64,000 bases of DNA from Alphaproteobacteria bacterium (GTDB taxonomy: Bacteria > Pseudomonadota > Alphaproteobacteria > UBA2966), in assembly GCA_021296255.1 (NCBI GenBank), contig JAGWAU010000002.1, forward strand, positions 1 through 64,000, given 5' to 3'. The notes beneath the pieces were generated by a model. It ran no database searches. It saw only the letters and a list, made by a program, of their open reading frames with translations, and had not been told where the DNA came from. The position numbers and the translations under genes are program-made. Below, piece after piece: positions 28,305-39,612 of this stretch (positions are counted from its first letter, which is position 1; every line of letters begins with the position of its first letter).

Positions 28305-28426
28305 GGTCAGTTATGGAGAGCAGTCCGGCATTGATTCCCCCCAACGGAGGTCACACCGAGGCCCGCCGGTCCACTGCTGCGAGCGGTAGGAAATGCCGGC
28401 GCGGCTCCGGTCAAATTGAAGCCGCC

Positions 28427-29206
28427 CTAGCGGCGCTCCAGCATCTTCTTTTTGATTTCGGCGATGGCCTTGGCTGGATTGAGGCTCTTGGGACACGTCT
28501 TTGTGCAGTTCATGATGGTGTGGCAGCGATAGAGCCGGAAGGGGTCCTCCAGGGCATCGAGACGTTCGCCGGCAGCCTCGTCGCGCGAGTCGGCGATCCA
28601 TCTGTATGCCTGCAGAAGTGCGGCGGGACCGAGATAGCGTTCGCCATTCCACCAGTAGCTCGGGCAACTCGTCGAGCAGCAGGCGCAAAGTATGCACTCC
28701 CACAACCCGTCCAATCTGGCGCGATCTTCTCTAGACTGAAGGCGCTCCCCGCCCTCCGGCGGCGGGCTATCGGCCTGGAGCCATGGCGTGACGGACGCGT
28801 ACTGGGCATAGAACATGGACATGTCGCCCACTAGGTCCTTGATGACGGGCAGGTGCGGCAATGGGTAGACACGGACGTCCCCTTTCACGTCCGCGGTTGC
28901 CTTGGTGCAAGCAAGCGTGTTGGTGCCGTCGATGTTCATGGCGCAGCTACCGCAGACCCCTTCTCGGCACGAGCGACGGAACGTCAACGTCGAGTCGATC
29001 TCGTTCTTGATCATGATGAGGGCATCGAGAATCATCGGACCGCAGCGTTCGAGGTCGATGATAAAGGTGTCGACCATCGGACTGTTGCCGTCGTCCGGAT
29101 TCCAGCGATAGATCTTGAAGGTTTTGGACCGGGATGTGCTGTTGGCGGAATTTACCGTCTTACCGGTGCCGATCTTGGAATTGGCGGGCAGAGTGAACTC
29201 AACCAT
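28427..29206 (-). CDS. sdhB: succinate dehydrogenase iron-sulfur subunit
   Basis: Iron-sulfur subunit of complex II that passes electrons from FAD to ubiquinone. The [2Fe-2S] site is [12 protein letters not shown], followed by the Cys in TLACTK. The [4Fe-4S] site is [17 protein letters not shown]. The [3Fe-4S] site is [17 protein letters not shown]. At 259 residues it is of normal length, with an extra N-terminal region rich in Ser/Thr. It is the last gene of the sdhCDAB operon, 50 bases after sdhA. Confidence 0.98.
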   Translation of the reverse strand: MVEFTLPANSKIGTGKTVNSANSTSRSKTFKIYRWNPDDGNSPMVDTFIIDLERCGPMILDALIMIKNEIDSTLTFRRSCREGVCGSCAMNIDGTNTLACTKATADVKGDVRVYPLPHLPVIKDLVGDMSMFYAQYASVTPWLQADSPPPEGGERLQSREDRARLDGLWECILCACCSTSCPSYWWNGERYLGPAALLQAYRWIADSRDEAAGERLDALEDPFRLYRCHTIMNCTKTCPKSLNPAKAIAEIKKKMLERR

Positions 29207-29256
29207 GGCGCTCTCTAATTGCCGTTAACCGTCTTGTGCTTTCGTTTGACGACCGC

Positions 29257-31047
29257 TCAGTAGACTCGGGCTTGAGGCGGGAAGTACTGCACGTCGTTGC
29301 TCAGAGTGTGGGTGTGCACGGGCCGGTAGTCGAGCGTCACGCCATACGAGGCGTTCAGCCAACTCAAGGTATGTTTCATCCATTCGTCGTCATTGCGATC
29401 GGGATGGTCCTCCCGCGCATGGGCTCCCCGGCTTTCTTGGCGGTTCGCCGCAGAGTGAAGCGTGACCACGGCCTGCTGCATCAGGTTCTCCAGCTCCAAC
29501 GTCTCGACCAGGTCCGAGTTCCAGACCATGGAGCGGTCGCTCAAACCGATATCGGCAATGGAACTCACGACGTCGGCGATGAGCTTCTTGCCTTCCTCGA
29601 GGATCTCGCCGGTGCGGAACACGGCACAATTGCTCTGCATCACACGCTGCATGTTCAGCCGGATTTCCGCCGTGGACGTGCCACCCTTCGCGTGCCGGTA
29701 CCTGTCCAGCCGTTCGAGCGCATGATCGGACGCGCCGTTGATCAATGTCTTGTGTGGCGATCCGGGATTGATGTTTTCCGCCGCCTTGAGCGCCGCGGCG
29801 CGGCCGAACACGACGATATCGAGCAGCGAATTGGAACCCAGCCGGTTGGCCCCGTGGACCGACACGCAGGCCGCTTCTCCGATCGCCATCAATCCGGGAA
29901 TGACGGTATCGGGATCATCGTCCTTCAGGGTTACGACCTCGCCGTGGAAGTTGGTTGGAATGCCGCCCATGTTGTAGTGGACCGTGGGTAGGACGGGGAT
30001 CGGTTCCTTGGTGACGTCGACGCCGGCAAATATGCGGGCGCTCTCGGAGATGCCGGGCAAACGCTCTTCCAGGATGTCTGGATCGAGATGGTCGAGATGA
30101 AGGAAGATGTGATCCCGGTCATTGCCCACACCGCGGCCCTCGCGAACCTCGATCGTCATGGCGCGGCTGACCACGTCGCGGGATGCTAGGTCCTTCGCGG
30201 ACGGTGCGTAGCGCTCCATGAAACGCTCGTTCTCTGAATTCACGAGGTAGCCGCCCTCGCCGCGGGCTCCTTCTGTTATCAGACAGCCGGCGCCGTAAAT
30301 GCCGGTCGGATGGAACTGAACGAACTCCATGTCCTGCAACGGCAGCCCGGCACGCAATACCATGGCGTTGCCATCCCCGGTGCAGGTGTGCGCCGACGTA
30401 CAGGAGAAATAGGTACGGCCGTAGCCGCCTGTCGCCAGCACGACGACATGGGCGCGGAAAGCGTGGAGGGAGCCGTCGTCTAGGTTCCAGCACAGGACGC
30501 CTCGGCAGGCGCCTTCATCATCCATGACCAGGTCGATCACGAAATATTCGACGAAAAACTCCGCGTTGTGCCGTAGGGATTGCTGATACAGCGTATGCAG
30601 GATGGCGTGGCCGGTCCGGTCGGCCGCCGCACACGTGCGTTGCGCGATGCCCTCTCCGTAGTGGGTCGTCATGCCGCCGAAGGCCCGTTGATAAATCTTT
30701 CCCTCCGGCGTGCGCGAGAAGGGCACGCCAAAATGCTCCAGCTCGATGACCGCCGCAGGCCCTTCGCGGCACATGTACTCGATCGCATCCTGATCGCCGA
30801 GCCAGTCCGATCCCTTGACGGTGTCGAACATGTGCCAGTGCCAGTCGTCGTCCCCCATGTTGCCGAGGGCGGCCGACATGCCGCCCTGCGCTGCGACGGT
30901 GTGGCTGCGGGTGGGAAATACCTTGGTGATGCAGGCCGTTTTCAAGCCCGCATGCGCCATGCCGAGCGTCGAGCGCAGGCCCGCTCCTCCGGCGCCGACG
31001 ATCACGGCGTCGTAGTGGTGGTTTTGGATGTGGTAGGTCTCGGTCAT
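29257..31047 (-). CDS. sdhA: succinate dehydrogenase flavoprotein subunit
   Basis: Catalytic subunit of complex II; it oxidises succinate to fumarate with covalently bound FAD. The dinucleotide site [12 protein letters not shown] is near residue 16, the FAD-linking His is in [16 protein letters not shown], and substrate motifs HPTGIYGAG and [12 protein letters not shown] follow. The C-terminal part has [16 protein letters not shown]-like family sequence. The frame opens upstream to 31173, but [18 protein letters not shown] at ATG 31047 is the normal start, four bases after the sdhD stop. Length is 596 residues. Confidence 0.98.
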   Translation of the reverse strand: MTETYHIQNHHYDAVIVGAGGAGLRSTLGMAHAGLKTACITKVFPTRSHTVAAQGGMSAALGNMGDDDWHWHMFDTVKGSDWLGDQDAIEYMCREGPAAVIELEHFGVPFSRTPEGKIYQRAFGGMTTHYGEGIAQRTCAAADRTGHAILHTLYQQSLRHNAEFFVEYFVIDLVMDDEGACRGVLCWNLDDGSLHAFRAHVVVLATGGYGRTYFSCTSAHTCTGDGNAMVLRAGLPLQDMEFVQFHPTGIYGAGCLITEGARGEGGYLVNSENERFMERYAPSAKDLASRDVVSRAMTIEVREGRGVGNDRDHIFLHLDHLDPDILEERLPGISESARIFAGVDVTKEPIPVLPTVHYNMGGIPTNFHGEVVTLKDDDPDTVIPGLMAIGEAACVSVHGANRLGSNSLLDIVVFGRAAALKAAENINPGSPHKTLINGASDHALERLDRYRHAKGGTSTAEIRLNMQRVMQSNCAVFRTGEILEEGKKLIADVVSSIADIGLSDRSMVWNSDLVETLELENLMQQAVVTLHSAANRQESRGAHAREDHPDRNDDEWMKHTLSWLNASYGVTLDYRPVHTHTLSNDVQYFPPQARVY

Positions 31048-31051
31048 GCCC

Positions 31052-31432
31052 TTACCCCATGACCGCCACTTTGATAACGGCGAACGCACAGGCCGTACCG
31101 AGCGACACGCAGGCAAAATTGTTGAGTACGAGCAGCATGACGTTCCAGCCACGCTCGTGGACGTAATCTTCAATCACCACCTGCAGTCCCAGCTTCATGT
31201 GATAGAAGGTCGCTATGACGAGCAACAGCATGGCGACAGCCCGTCCCGGCATCGACAGCCAGGAGGTGAATGTGACGTGATCCGTCCCAATCAGGCCGAT
31301 GATCGAAATGCAGAACCAGATGATCAACGGAATGAGGGCGAGGGCCGTCAAGCGCTGGGCCCACCAGTGATCGACGCCGTGTTGAGCGCTTCCCAGGCCG
31401 TGTACCCGGCCGGCCGGTGTTCGGTGGCTCAT
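31052..31432 (-). CDS. sdhD: succinate dehydrogenase membrane anchor subunit
   Basis: A 126-residue hydrophobic subunit with three membrane helices that anchors SdhAB and helps bind quinone and heme b. The helices are around [38 protein letters not shown] and [19 protein letters not shown]. The His in FYHMKLG is the likely heme ligand, followed by VVIEDYVHE. The start at ATG 31432 overlaps the sdhC stop by four bases (ATGA), implying translational coupling. A longer upstream open frame lies across sdhC and lacks homology. Confidence 0.94.
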   Translation of the reverse strand: MSHRTPAGRVHGLGSAQHGVDHWWAQRLTALALIPLIIWFCISIIGLIGTDHVTFTSWLSMPGRAVAMLLLVIATFYHMKLGLQVVIEDYVHERGWNVMLLVLNNFACVSLGTACAFAVIKVAVMG

Positions 31433-31824
31433 AGGGCGTCTCCGCTCGCGTAACCGGCGATCCAACTGACCGCCGTGAGCCCCAGGGACGCGATGACCAC
31501 CAGCCAGCCGGAGGTGTACACGGTCTTGAGCTCGAACCCCCGGCCCGCATCCCAGAACAGGTGCCGAATGCCGTTGCAGAGGTGGTAGAACAGGGAAAAC
31601 GTGAAGCCGAACAACAGGAGACGACCGAGCCACGACGCTATGAAGGCTTGGGCCGCCTCGAACTGGTCGGGTCCATAGGCGGCCGCAACGAGCCACCAGG
31701 CGAGCAACAGGGTGCCGGCTCCCAGTCCCACGCCCGTGATGCGATGTAGAATGGAAAGAACTGACGTGAGCTGTGGCTTGTAGACATGTAAATGCGGGGA
31801 AATCGGCCTTTCAACCTGGGCCAT
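31429..31824 (-). CDS. sdhC: succinate dehydrogenase cytochrome b556 subunit
   Basis: First gene of the sdhCDAB operon. The 131-residue protein has the family N-terminus RPISPHLHVYKPQLTSVLSILHRITG, in which the SxxHR pattern lines the quinone site, and three membrane helices. The His in FSLFYHLCNGIRHL is the predicted heme b ligand. The start ATG 31824 is 48 bases downstream of the expected start site of the promoter at 31879-31907. Confidence 0.96.
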   Translation of the reverse strand: MAQVERPISPHLHVYKPQLTSVLSILHRITGVGLGAGTLLLAWWLVAAAYGPDQFEAAQAFIASWLGRLLLFGFTFSLFYHLCNGIRHLFWDAGRGFELKTVYTSGWLVVIASLGLTAVSWIAGYASGDAL

Positions 31825-31878
31825 AATTGTATGTCTCCGCCTACTCGGGGGCGTACCATCGCCTTCTTGGTGGGCAGA

Positions 31879-31907
31879 TTTAAGACCCAGGTCCGATGCA
31901 AGTCAAC
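31879..31907 (-). promoter_or_regulatory. sigma70-type promoter for sdhCDAB
   Basis: Read on the minus strand, TTGACT (31907-31902, five of six) and TTAAAT (31884-31879, four of six) are separated by exactly 17 bases. The predicted start is near 31872, about 48 bases upstream of sdhC. It is placed where the operon needs a promoter; regulators cannot be identified. Confidence 0.6.
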
Positions 31908-31982
31908 GCGAGTATATGGCTTGTCCGTCATTCATTCCCTGAAGACTTCTTGACGGTCCGCGACTGACAAGACGGAATTTAG

Positions 31983-32834
31983 ATGAACGTTCTCTCTCTG
32001 CAGTCCCATGTGGTCTACGGACACGTGGGAAACTCGGTTGCCGTATTTCCCCTTCAGCGGATGGGTCACGAGGTATGGGCCATCAGCACCGTGGCCTATT
32101 CAAATCATCCCGGTCACGGGAGATTTCGCGGTCGCGTGACGGAAGCGGCGTTGGTCACCCAGTTGATCGCCGGACTGGATGATCTCGGTATGGCGAAGTG
32201 CTGCGACGCCATAATCACCGGCTACGTTGGTGACGTTTCGGTGGGACGGGCCACAATTGAAGCGGTCCGCCTGGTGAAGTCCCGAAACCCGAGTGCTCTG
32301 TACGTTTGCGATCCGGTCATGGGTCGCGAGCGGGACGGGTTCTTCGTCCCCGAGGATCTTCGGGATCTGTTCCGGGAACGGATCGTTCCGGCTGCGGACG
32401 TCATCGCGCCCAACCAGTTCGAGCTCGAGTATCTGGCGGGCGAGTCCCTTTCCTCGCTGGCTGCCGTGACCGAGGCATGCGCTCGGTTGCGCCCTCGAGG
32501 TACTGAAGTCGTGATCGTGACGTCGGTGGGCGTTGAAGAAGTCCCCGAGTCTCAAATCGCGACTCTCGCTGTTGCGCCGGAGGGGAGTTGGCTCGTCGCG
32601 ACGCCGCGCCTGACCGGAGGCCTGTTCGGCGCGGGCGATCTGTTCGCCGCTCTGTTCCTCGGCAATTACCTGGGGTTTCGGGATGTCGAGAACGCGCTTA
32701 AAATTTCCGTGGCAGCCACCTATGGCGTTCTTCGCACCACCGTCGATACGGATGCTCGGGAGCTCGAAATCCTGAAGGCGCAGGACGAGATCGTCGCTCC
32801 CTCTCGATATTTCGACGTGAAACGGATCAATTAG
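31983..32834 (+). CDS. pdxY: pyridoxal kinase
   Basis: Ribokinase-fold kinase of the PdxY/PdxK group that phosphorylates pyridoxal in the vitamin B6 salvage pathway. The start MNVLSLQSHVVYGHVGNSVAVFPLQ is the canonical N-terminus. The anion hole and catalytic Asp are in TGGLFGAGDLFAALFLGNYLG (Asp near residue 222), and the YVCDPVMG motif is near residue 115. Its 283 residues are the normal length. It is divergent from sdhC and convergent with asd. Confidence 0.94.
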   Translation: MNVLSLQSHVVYGHVGNSVAVFPLQRMGHEVWAISTVAYSNHPGHGRFRGRVTEAALVTQLIAGLDDLGMAKCCDAIITGYVGDVSVGRATIEAVRLVKSRNPSALYVCDPVMGRERDGFFVPEDLRDLFRERIVPAADVIAPNQFELEYLAGESLSSLAAVTEACARLRPRGTEVVIVTSVGVEEVPESQIATLAVAPEGSWLVATPRLTGGLFGAGDLFAALFLGNYLGFRDVENALKISVAATYGVLRTTVDTDARELEILKAQDEIVAPSRYFDVKRIN

Positions 32835-32853
32835 CGGGGCAAGGCCCGTGCGG

Positions 32854-33903
32854 TCAGGCGGAACCGGCCGCCGCCCTTGGCGCCGTTTCCGACAAGTGTC
32901 GGTTGATCAGAACTTCCGCGATCTGGACCGAATTGAGCGCCGCACCCTTCCGCAAGTTATCTGCAACCACCCAGATGTTGAGACCGTTCTCAAGCGTCGA
33001 GTCCTCGCGTATGCGGCTCACATAGGTGGCATATTCGCCGGTCGCCTCCACGGGCGTGACGTAACCACCGTCCTCCCGTCGGTCAACGACCATGAGGCCC
33101 GGCGACTCACGCAGGATCTCGCGAGCCCGCTGCGCCGTGATCGGATCCTCGAATTCGATGTTCACGGCCTCCGAGTGGCCGACGAAAACAGGCACCCGAA
33201 CGCAGGTCACCGATACCTTGATATTCGGATCGAGGATTTTTTTGGTCTCGGCGACCATCTTCCATTCTTCCTTCGTGGATCCGTCGTCCATGAAGTCCTG
33301 AATGTGGGGGATGACGTTGAAGGCGATTTGTTTCGTGAATTCCTTCGGCTCGAGCGGATCGTTGACGTAAATCGCCTTGGTTTGCTCGAACAACTCGTCC
33401 ATCGCCGCGTTGCCGGCCCCCGAGACCGACTGATAGGTCGCCACCACCACCCGTTTGATGGTCGCCTCGTCATGCAGGGGTTTGAGCGCGACGACCAGTT
33501 GGATCGTCGAACAGTTAGGGTTGGCGATGATGTTTCTCTTGTCGTAGTCCGCGACGGCCTCGGCATTCACCTCCGGGACGACGAGCGGGACGTCCGGGTC
33601 CATCCGGAACTGCGAGGTGTTGTCGATGACGACGCAGCCGGCCTGGGCGGCGCGCGGTGCATGGACCGCTGAAACCCGTGCACCCGGCGAAAACAGGGCG
33701 AAGTCGAAGCTGGCGAAGTCGAAGCATTCGAGGTTTTGGACCTTGAGCACGTCATCGTCCCCGAAGGAAACCTCGCGACCCGCCGAGCGTTCCGAAGCGA
33801 CCGCCACCACCTCGTCTATCGGAAACTCCCGCTCGAAGAGAATTTGAAGCATTTCGCGACCGACGTTCCCGGTCGCACCCACGACAGCGACTCTGTATCC
33901 CAT
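32854..33903 (-). CDS. asd: aspartate-semialdehyde dehydrogenase
   Basis: NADP enzyme that reduces aspartyl phosphate to aspartate semialdehyde, a branch point to lysine/diaminopimelate, threonine and methionine. The coenzyme loop is VVGATGNVGREM (residues 7-18), the catalytic Cys lies in NPNCSTIQ (near 133), and the SGAGNAAMDEL segment follows. At 349 residues it is slightly longer than many relatives. It is the last gene of the leuCDB-asd cluster, 51 bases after leuB, a gene order I associate with alphaproteobacteria. Confidence 0.96.
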   Translation of the reverse strand: MGYRVAVVGATGNVGREMLQILFEREFPIDEVVAVASERSAGREVSFGDDDVLKVQNLECFDFASFDFALFSPGARVSAVHAPRAAQAGCVVIDNTSQFRMDPDVPLVVPEVNAEAVADYDKRNIIANPNCSTIQLVVALKPLHDEATIKRVVVATYQSVSGAGNAAMDELFEQTKAIYVNDPLEPKEFTKQIAFNVIPHIQDFMDDGSTKEEWKMVAETKKILDPNIKVSVTCVRVPVFVGHSEAVNIEFEDPITAQRAREILRESPGLMVVDRREDGGYVTPVEATGEYATYVSRIREDSTLENGLNIWVVADNLRKGAALNSVQIAEVLINRHLSETAPRAAAGSA

Positions 33904-33954
33904 ATCCCAATTCCCGTGCCGTCACGGCGGTGCCGCGACGAACAAGTTCCGATG

Positions 33955-35067
33955 TCAGGCTCCGATCTCGTCCAACTCCCGAAGCAGCGCGTCGCCCATG
34001 ACGCTGGTCGACACCTTGGCTTTCCCCGGTTGCATGATGTCAGCCGTCCGGAGACCTTCCGACAGGACATTCGACACCGCGGTTTCGATAAGGTCGGCTT
34101 CACTTCCCAAATCGAACGAGTAACGCAGCATCATTCCAAGGCTGAGGATGCAGGCCAATGGGTTCGCCAATCCCCGGCCCGCGATGTCAGGCGCGCTGCC
34201 ATGGACCGGTTCATAGAGCGCGCGCCGTTGCCCCGTACCGTCGGGAGCGCCCAGGGATGCGCTCGGCAACATGCCGAGTGACCCCGTGAGCATGGCCGCC
34301 TCGTCCGAGAGGATGTCCCCGAAGAGATTGTCCGTGACGATGACATCGAACTGCTTGGGATTGCGAACCAACTGCATCGCCGCGTTGTCGGCGTACATGT
34401 GCGTGAGTTCGATGTCCGGGTATTCCTCGTCGCGGATGCGTTGCACGTCCTCGCGCCAGAGAATGCCGGACTCCATTACGTTGGCCTTTTCGGCGGAGCA
34501 AACACGTCCCTGCCGTTTGCGGGCGAGTTCGAAGCCGACACGCGCCACGCGCTCGATCTCGGACGTCGTATATACCTGGGTATTGATGCCTCGCCGGGTG
34601 CCGTCCTCCAGGGTCTCGATACCCCGCGGCTCACCGAAGTAAATACCCCCGGTCAGCTCCCGGACGATCATGATGTCCAGACCTGAGATGATCTCCGGCT
34701 TAAGGGTCGAGGCCTCCGCGAGGGCGTCGAAGACGATAGCCGGCCGCAGATTGGCGAACAGATCCATTTCCTTGCGCAGTCGCAAGAGGCCACGCTCCGG
34801 CTTCAAGGAGAAATCCAGATCATCCCACTTCGGCCCGCCCACCGAACCGAACAGCACGGCGTCGGCGTTCATGGCCGCATTCATCGTGTCGTCTGTCAAG
34901 GGCGTGCCGTGCGCATCGTAAGATGCGCCACCTACCAGGTCTTCCGTGATATCGAATCCCAAGGCACGGCTGGCCTCCAGCCACTCCAGAATCCGCCGCA
35001 CTTCCGCCATGACTTCGGAGCCGATTCCATCTCCCGGCAGAAACAGGATTTTCTTGTTCGATGCCAT
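33955..35067 (-). CDS. leuB: 3-isopropylmalate dehydrogenase
   Basis: NAD- and Mg-dependent oxidative decarboxylase of leucine synthesis. The start [20 protein letters not shown] (ATG 35067) is canonical; a much longer frame upstream crosses leuD and is spurious. Substrate arginines are in the [15 protein letters not shown] block, and the metal Asp region is [13 protein letters not shown] with [15 protein letters not shown]. The cofactor end carries [18 protein letters not shown]. Length is 370 residues, normal for this family. Confidence 0.97.
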   Translation of the reverse strand: MASNKKILFLPGDGIGSEVMAEVRRILEWLEASRALGFDITEDLVGGASYDAHGTPLTDDTMNAAMNADAVLFGSVGGPKWDDLDFSLKPERGLLRLRKEMDLFANLRPAIVFDALAEASTLKPEIISGLDIMIVRELTGGIYFGEPRGIETLEDGTRRGINTQVYTTSEIERVARVGFELARKRQGRVCSAEKANVMESGILWREDVQRIRDEEYPDIELTHMYADNAAMQLVRNPKQFDVIVTDNLFGDILSDEAAMLTGSLGMLPSASLGAPDGTGQRRALYEPVHGSAPDIAGRGLANPLACILSLGMMLRYSFDLGSEADLIETAVSNVLSEGLRTADIMQPGKAKVSTSVMGDALLRELDEIGA

Positions 35068-35096
35068 TGGTGTTCCGCCGCCCTGCCGGGTATCGG

Positions 35097-35720
35097 CTAG
35101 CCGCCTGCCGCGGCGTAGAGCCAGGGTTGGCTGGCGCGTTGGGACTCTTCGAAATCGTCGATCGACTTGGCTTTCCGCATCGTCAGGCCGATGTCGTCGA
35201 GCCCGTTCAACAGACAATGCTTGCGGAACGGATCGATCTCGAACGAGATGGTGTTGCCGTCCGCACCCGACATCACCTGCGCTTCCAGATCCACCCAAAA
35301 GGTTGCATTGGCGCCGCGCGCGGCGACTTCTGCCAGCCCGGCAACGGCGTCCTTCGGCAGTGTGATGGGAAGCAGGCCGTTCTTGAAGCAGTTGTTGTAG
35401 AAAATATCCGCGAAACTCGGTGCGATGACACAACGGATACCGAAGTCCGCGAGGGCCCATGGCGCATGCTCGCGGCTTGAACCACAGCCGAAATTGTCGA
35501 ACGCGATCAAGATCTTCGCCTTGCGGTATGGCGCCTTGTTGAGCACGAATTCCGGACGTTCGCTGCCGGTCTCGTCAAAGCGCAGATCATTGAATAGGTG
35601 GACTCCCAGGCCGGTTCGCTTGATGGTTTTGAGAAACTGCTTGGGGATGATGGCGTCGGTGTCGATGTTGACCATCGGGAGAGGCGCCGCGATACCGCTC
35701 AGCGTCGTGAATTCTTCCAT
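35097..35720 (-). CDS. leuD: 3-isopropylmalate dehydratase small subunit
   Basis: Small swivel-domain subunit of isopropylmalate isomerase, partner of LeuC. The family motif [16 protein letters not shown] is near residue 18, the substrate loop [14 protein letters not shown] near 78, and the [16 protein letters not shown] segment near 100. It has 207 residues. It starts 11 bases after the leuC stop, as expected for subunits made together. Confidence 0.97.
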   Translation of the reverse strand: MEEFTTLSGIAAPLPMVNIDTDAIIPKQFLKTIKRTGLGVHLFNDLRFDETGSERPEFVLNKAPYRKAKILIAFDNFGCGSSREHAPWALADFGIRCVIAPSFADIFYNNCFKNGLLPITLPKDAVAGLAEVAARGANATFWVDLEAQVMSGADGNTISFEIDPFRKHCLLNGLDDIGLTMRKAKSIDDFEESQRASQPWLYAAAGG

Positions 35721-35731
35721 GATGGGTTCCT

Positions 35732-37138
<1,407 letters not shown>

Positions 37139-37182
37139 TTGTCGCTCCACCGGGCGATCACCCATTGAGGATGGGAACGCCG

Positions 37183-37626
37183 TCATTCCTCGCCGTTGGA
37201 AGCCTCGCTCTCCGGGACCGGATCGGCCTCCAAGGCCGCCGCTACCGCGTCCCGCATGGGGCGCCGGTCATCGCGCCGTTCGGCGATGCGAGCCTTCTTG
37301 CCGCGCAATCCACGAAGGTAATAGAGCTTGGCGCGGCGTACGTCGCCGCGCCGCACGATCTGAATATCGGCGATCTGCGGCGAATAGAGCTGGAAGATAC
37401 GTTCCACGCCCTCGCCGTAAGAGATTTTCCGCACCGTGAAGGACGAATTGAGGCCGCGGTTTCGGCGCGCGATGCATACACCCTCGAACGCCTGCAATCT
37501 CTCACGCGAGCCCTCGACTACCTTGACCATCACACGGACCGTGTCGCCGGGTCCGAATTCGGGAACGGGACGTTCGGCCTGGATCTTTTCGGTCTGGGTC
37601 TCTTCAAACTTCTGCAGAATATCCAT
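37183..37626 (-). CDS. rplS: 50S ribosomal protein L19
   Basis: Large-subunit ribosomal protein at the interface of the 30S and 50S subunits. From ATG 37626 it has 147 residues. The conserved core reads [45 protein letters not shown] and a C-terminal KARIAERR segment. The last 30 or so residues (acidic, ending ESEASNGEE) are an extension beyond the usual 115-residue protein. It begins five bases after the trmD stop. Confidence 0.97.
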   Translation of the reverse strand: MDILQKFEETQTEKIQAERPVPEFGPGDTVRVMVKVVEGSRERLQAFEGVCIARRNRGLNSSFTVRKISYGEGVERIFQLYSPQIADIQIVRRGDVRRAKLYYLRGLRGKKARIAERRDDRRPMRDAVAAALEADPVPESEASNGEE

Positions 37627-37631
37627 TGTCG

Positions 37632-38405
37632 TCACCTCGCTTTGTCCCGCGCTCCCGCGTACCGTTTCCACAGATCCGGTCGGCGTGTCCTGGTCGTCCG
37701 CTCCGCCTGTTCGCGGCGCCACTGGGAAATCCGCTCGTGATGACCCGACAGCAGAACTTCCGGGACGGTACGGCCTTCCCACTCCTGTGGCCGCGTATAT
37801 TGCGGGTACTCCAACAATCCTCTCTCAAAACTGTCGTCCGTCACCGAGCGTGGGTCTCCCGCGACACCGGGCAGCAGGCGAACAACCGCATCAACGATCG
37901 CCATCGCCGCGGGTTCACCGCCGGACAGCACGAAATCGCCGAGACTTACTTCCTCGATCGGCCGGGCTTCAAGTAGCCTCTCGTCAATCCCTTCAAATCG
38001 GCCACACAGCAACACTACGCCCGCACCTTCCGCCAAAGACCTCGCCAGCGGTTGATCGAAGGGACGGCCACGTGGACTAAGGTAGAATATTGGCACCTCG
38101 GGTCCCGCGGCCGCGGCGGCTTCGTCGACCGATCTGGCAAGGATGTCGGCCCGGAGAACCATTCCCGGACCGCCGCCGAACGGGGTGTCGTCGACCGAGC
38201 GGCGTTTATCGCTCGCAAACTGCCGAATGTCCACTGTTTCGAGACGCCAAATCCCCTTTTTCAGCGCCGTCCCCGCTAGAGACTCGCCAAGCGGACCGGG
38301 GAATATCGCAGGGAACAGCGTCAACACCCATGCCGTCCATGGCGCAGCCATGCCGCGTGTCGTGGCCCCGGACCGTTTCGGCGATGTTTGCTCGACCTTG
38401 GCCAT
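37632..38405 (-). CDS. trmD: tRNA (guanine-N1-)-methyltransferase
   Basis: SPOUT methyltransferase that makes m1G37 in tRNAs and prevents frameshifting. The N-terminal [20 protein letters not shown] is canonical, [13 protein letters not shown] is the substrate loop, and the trefoil knot lies around [16 protein letters not shown] and [18 protein letters not shown] 38405 and ATG 38351 are both usable; the family match begins near the second. The C-terminal [10 protein letters not shown] is basic. It lies between rimM and rplS in the usual order. Confidence 0.95.
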   Translation of the reverse strand: MAKVEQTSPKRSGATTRGMAAPWTAWVLTLFPAIFPGPLGESLAGTALKKGIWRLETVDIRQFASDKRRSVDDTPFGGGPGMVLRADILARSVDEAAAAAGPEVPIFYLSPRGRPFDQPLARSLAEGAGVVLLCGRFEGIDERLLEARPIEEVSLGDFVLSGGEPAAMAIVDAVVRLLPGVAGDPRSVTDDSFERGLLEYPQYTRPQEWEGRTVPEVLLSGHHERISQWRREQAERTTRTRRPDLWKRYAGARDKAR

Positions 38406-38422
38406 GTCCGGTACGAACCCCC

Positions 38423-38947
38423 TCAATTCACCTCATCGTCGTTCAGCAGTCCCGGCGGAGGAATCAGGACGAGATAGCCCTTGTCCGTATCGATCTCCGG
38501 AACGGTGTCGCGGGTGAACGGCACGACGAGCGGTGGCCCATCCATGCGCTCGATTTCCAGCACGTCGCCGGCACCGAAATCATGCAGCGCCAAGACGCGT
38601 CCGAATTCCTCGCCATTCACCGTCACCACCCGCATTCCCAGCAGATCCGTGTGATAGAACTCGTCTCCCTCCGAGTCGGGCAGCGCATCCCGGGCGACGT
38701 ACAACTGCGTTCCTTTCAGCGCCTCGGCAGCCGTTCGGTCCTGGATACCCTCGACCCGAGCCGCGATGCCGCCCTTGATCGGCCTGAGGTCCACGAGGGT
38801 GAACGACCGCGCGCCGGTCTCGTCGGTCAGTGGCCCATATGCGGCGATGTCCTCTGCCCGCTCGGTGAAGGTACGGATGCGCACCTCGCCGCGGGTCCCC
38901 CTGGCGCCTGTGATAACGCCCAGACACGGTTGGTGCGGCGCGCCCAC
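38423..38947 (-). CDS. rimM: ribosome maturation factor RimM
   Basis: Factor for 30S maturation that binds ribosomal protein S19. The N-terminal RimM domain shows [21 protein letters not shown], and the C-terminal PRC-barrel domain runs from about [18 protein letters not shown] to [23 protein letters not shown]. At 174 residues it is normal. It starts at GTG 38947 and lies 27 bases after the rpsP stop. Confidence 0.93.
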   Translation of the reverse strand: MGAPHQPCLGVITGARGTRGEVRIRTFTERAEDIAAYGPLTDETGARSFTLVDLRPIKGGIAARVEGIQDRTAAEALKGTQLYVARDALPDSEGDEFYHTDLLGMRVVTVNGEEFGRVLALHDFGAGDVLEIERMDGPPLVVPFTRDTVPEIDTDKGYLVLIPPPGLLNDDEVN

Positions 38948-38974
38948 GGCGGTCTCCGGGAACTGGCCGGGAGA

Positions 38975-39553
38975 TTAATTCTCTTCTCTCTCTTTTTCTT
39001 CTGCTTGGGCCTCCGGCTCTTCGCTGCCTTCCTCGTCCGCGGCCGACTCCTCGATAGGAGCTTCGTCGGCCGTGGCTTCCCCTGCGACCGGCTCCTCGGC
39101 CTCCTCCGCGGGCGCTTTCTCCTCGGCCGGCGCTTCTGCGGCAGTCTCTTCGGCCGACGCCTCTGATCCGCCTTCCTCCGGTTCGACTTCTTCCGCCGCT
39201 ACCGCCGCGGCAGCCGCCGCTGCCTCTTCGGCGGCCTTCAGGCGTTCCCGTGCTTTCTTTCCGGGTTGACCCTTGGTCGGATTGTTCTTCTGGGTCGGCA
39301 TGGGAATGATCTCGGCGTTGCCCAGGAACCGTGCGACACGGTCGGTCGGCCTCGCCCCGTGACCCAACCAGTGGCGAATACGATCCTCGCTCAGCGTTAC
39401 GCGGTTGGGATCGTCGCGCTTGAGCAGCGGGTTATATGTCCCCAGCTTTTCGATGAAACGGCCGTCCCGCGGGCTCCGCGAGTCGGCGACGACGATTCGA
39501 TAGAAGGGCCGTTTCTTGGCGCCCGCCCGGGCCAATCGGATCTTCAGTGCCAT
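38975..39553 (-). CDS. rpsP: 30S ribosomal protein S16 with long acidic C-terminal tail
   Basis: Small-subunit ribosomal protein needed for 30S assembly. Residues 1-82 are the normal S16 core ([45 protein letters not shown]). After about residue 90 comes a tail of roughly 100 residues made almost only of Ala, Glu, Pro, Ser and Gly, with a short basic link ([13 protein letters not shown]). The total of 192 residues is more than twice the E. coli length; alphaproteobacterial S16 proteins often carry such tails. ATG 39553 is the natural start. Confidence 0.95.
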   Translation of the reverse strand: MALKIRLARAGAKKRPFYRIVVADSRSPRDGRFIEKLGTYNPLLKRDDPNRVTLSEDRIRHWLGHGARPTDRVARFLGNAEIIPMPTQKNNPTKGQPGKKARERLKAAEEAAAAAAAVAAEEVEPEEGGSEASAEETAAEAPAEEKAPAEEAEEPVAGEATADEAPIEESAADEEGSEEPEAQAEEKEREEN

Positions 39554-39612
39554 TCTTGTGTTCACTCCTGGTTGGGGTTTCTCGTCGAGTTCGGATCGGT
39601 TGGCGTTTCGAC

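Noticed and set aside
31949-31982. TTGACG at 31949 as -35 box for pdxY
   Set aside because: No acceptable -10 hexamer follows at 16-18 bases; the region is used by the clear promoter in the other direction.
33235-33243. A run of seven A residues in the coding strand of asd as a programmed frameshift site
   Set aside because: The A-run is out of phase with a classical slippery heptamer and the gene is intact in the zero frame, with no second product to make.
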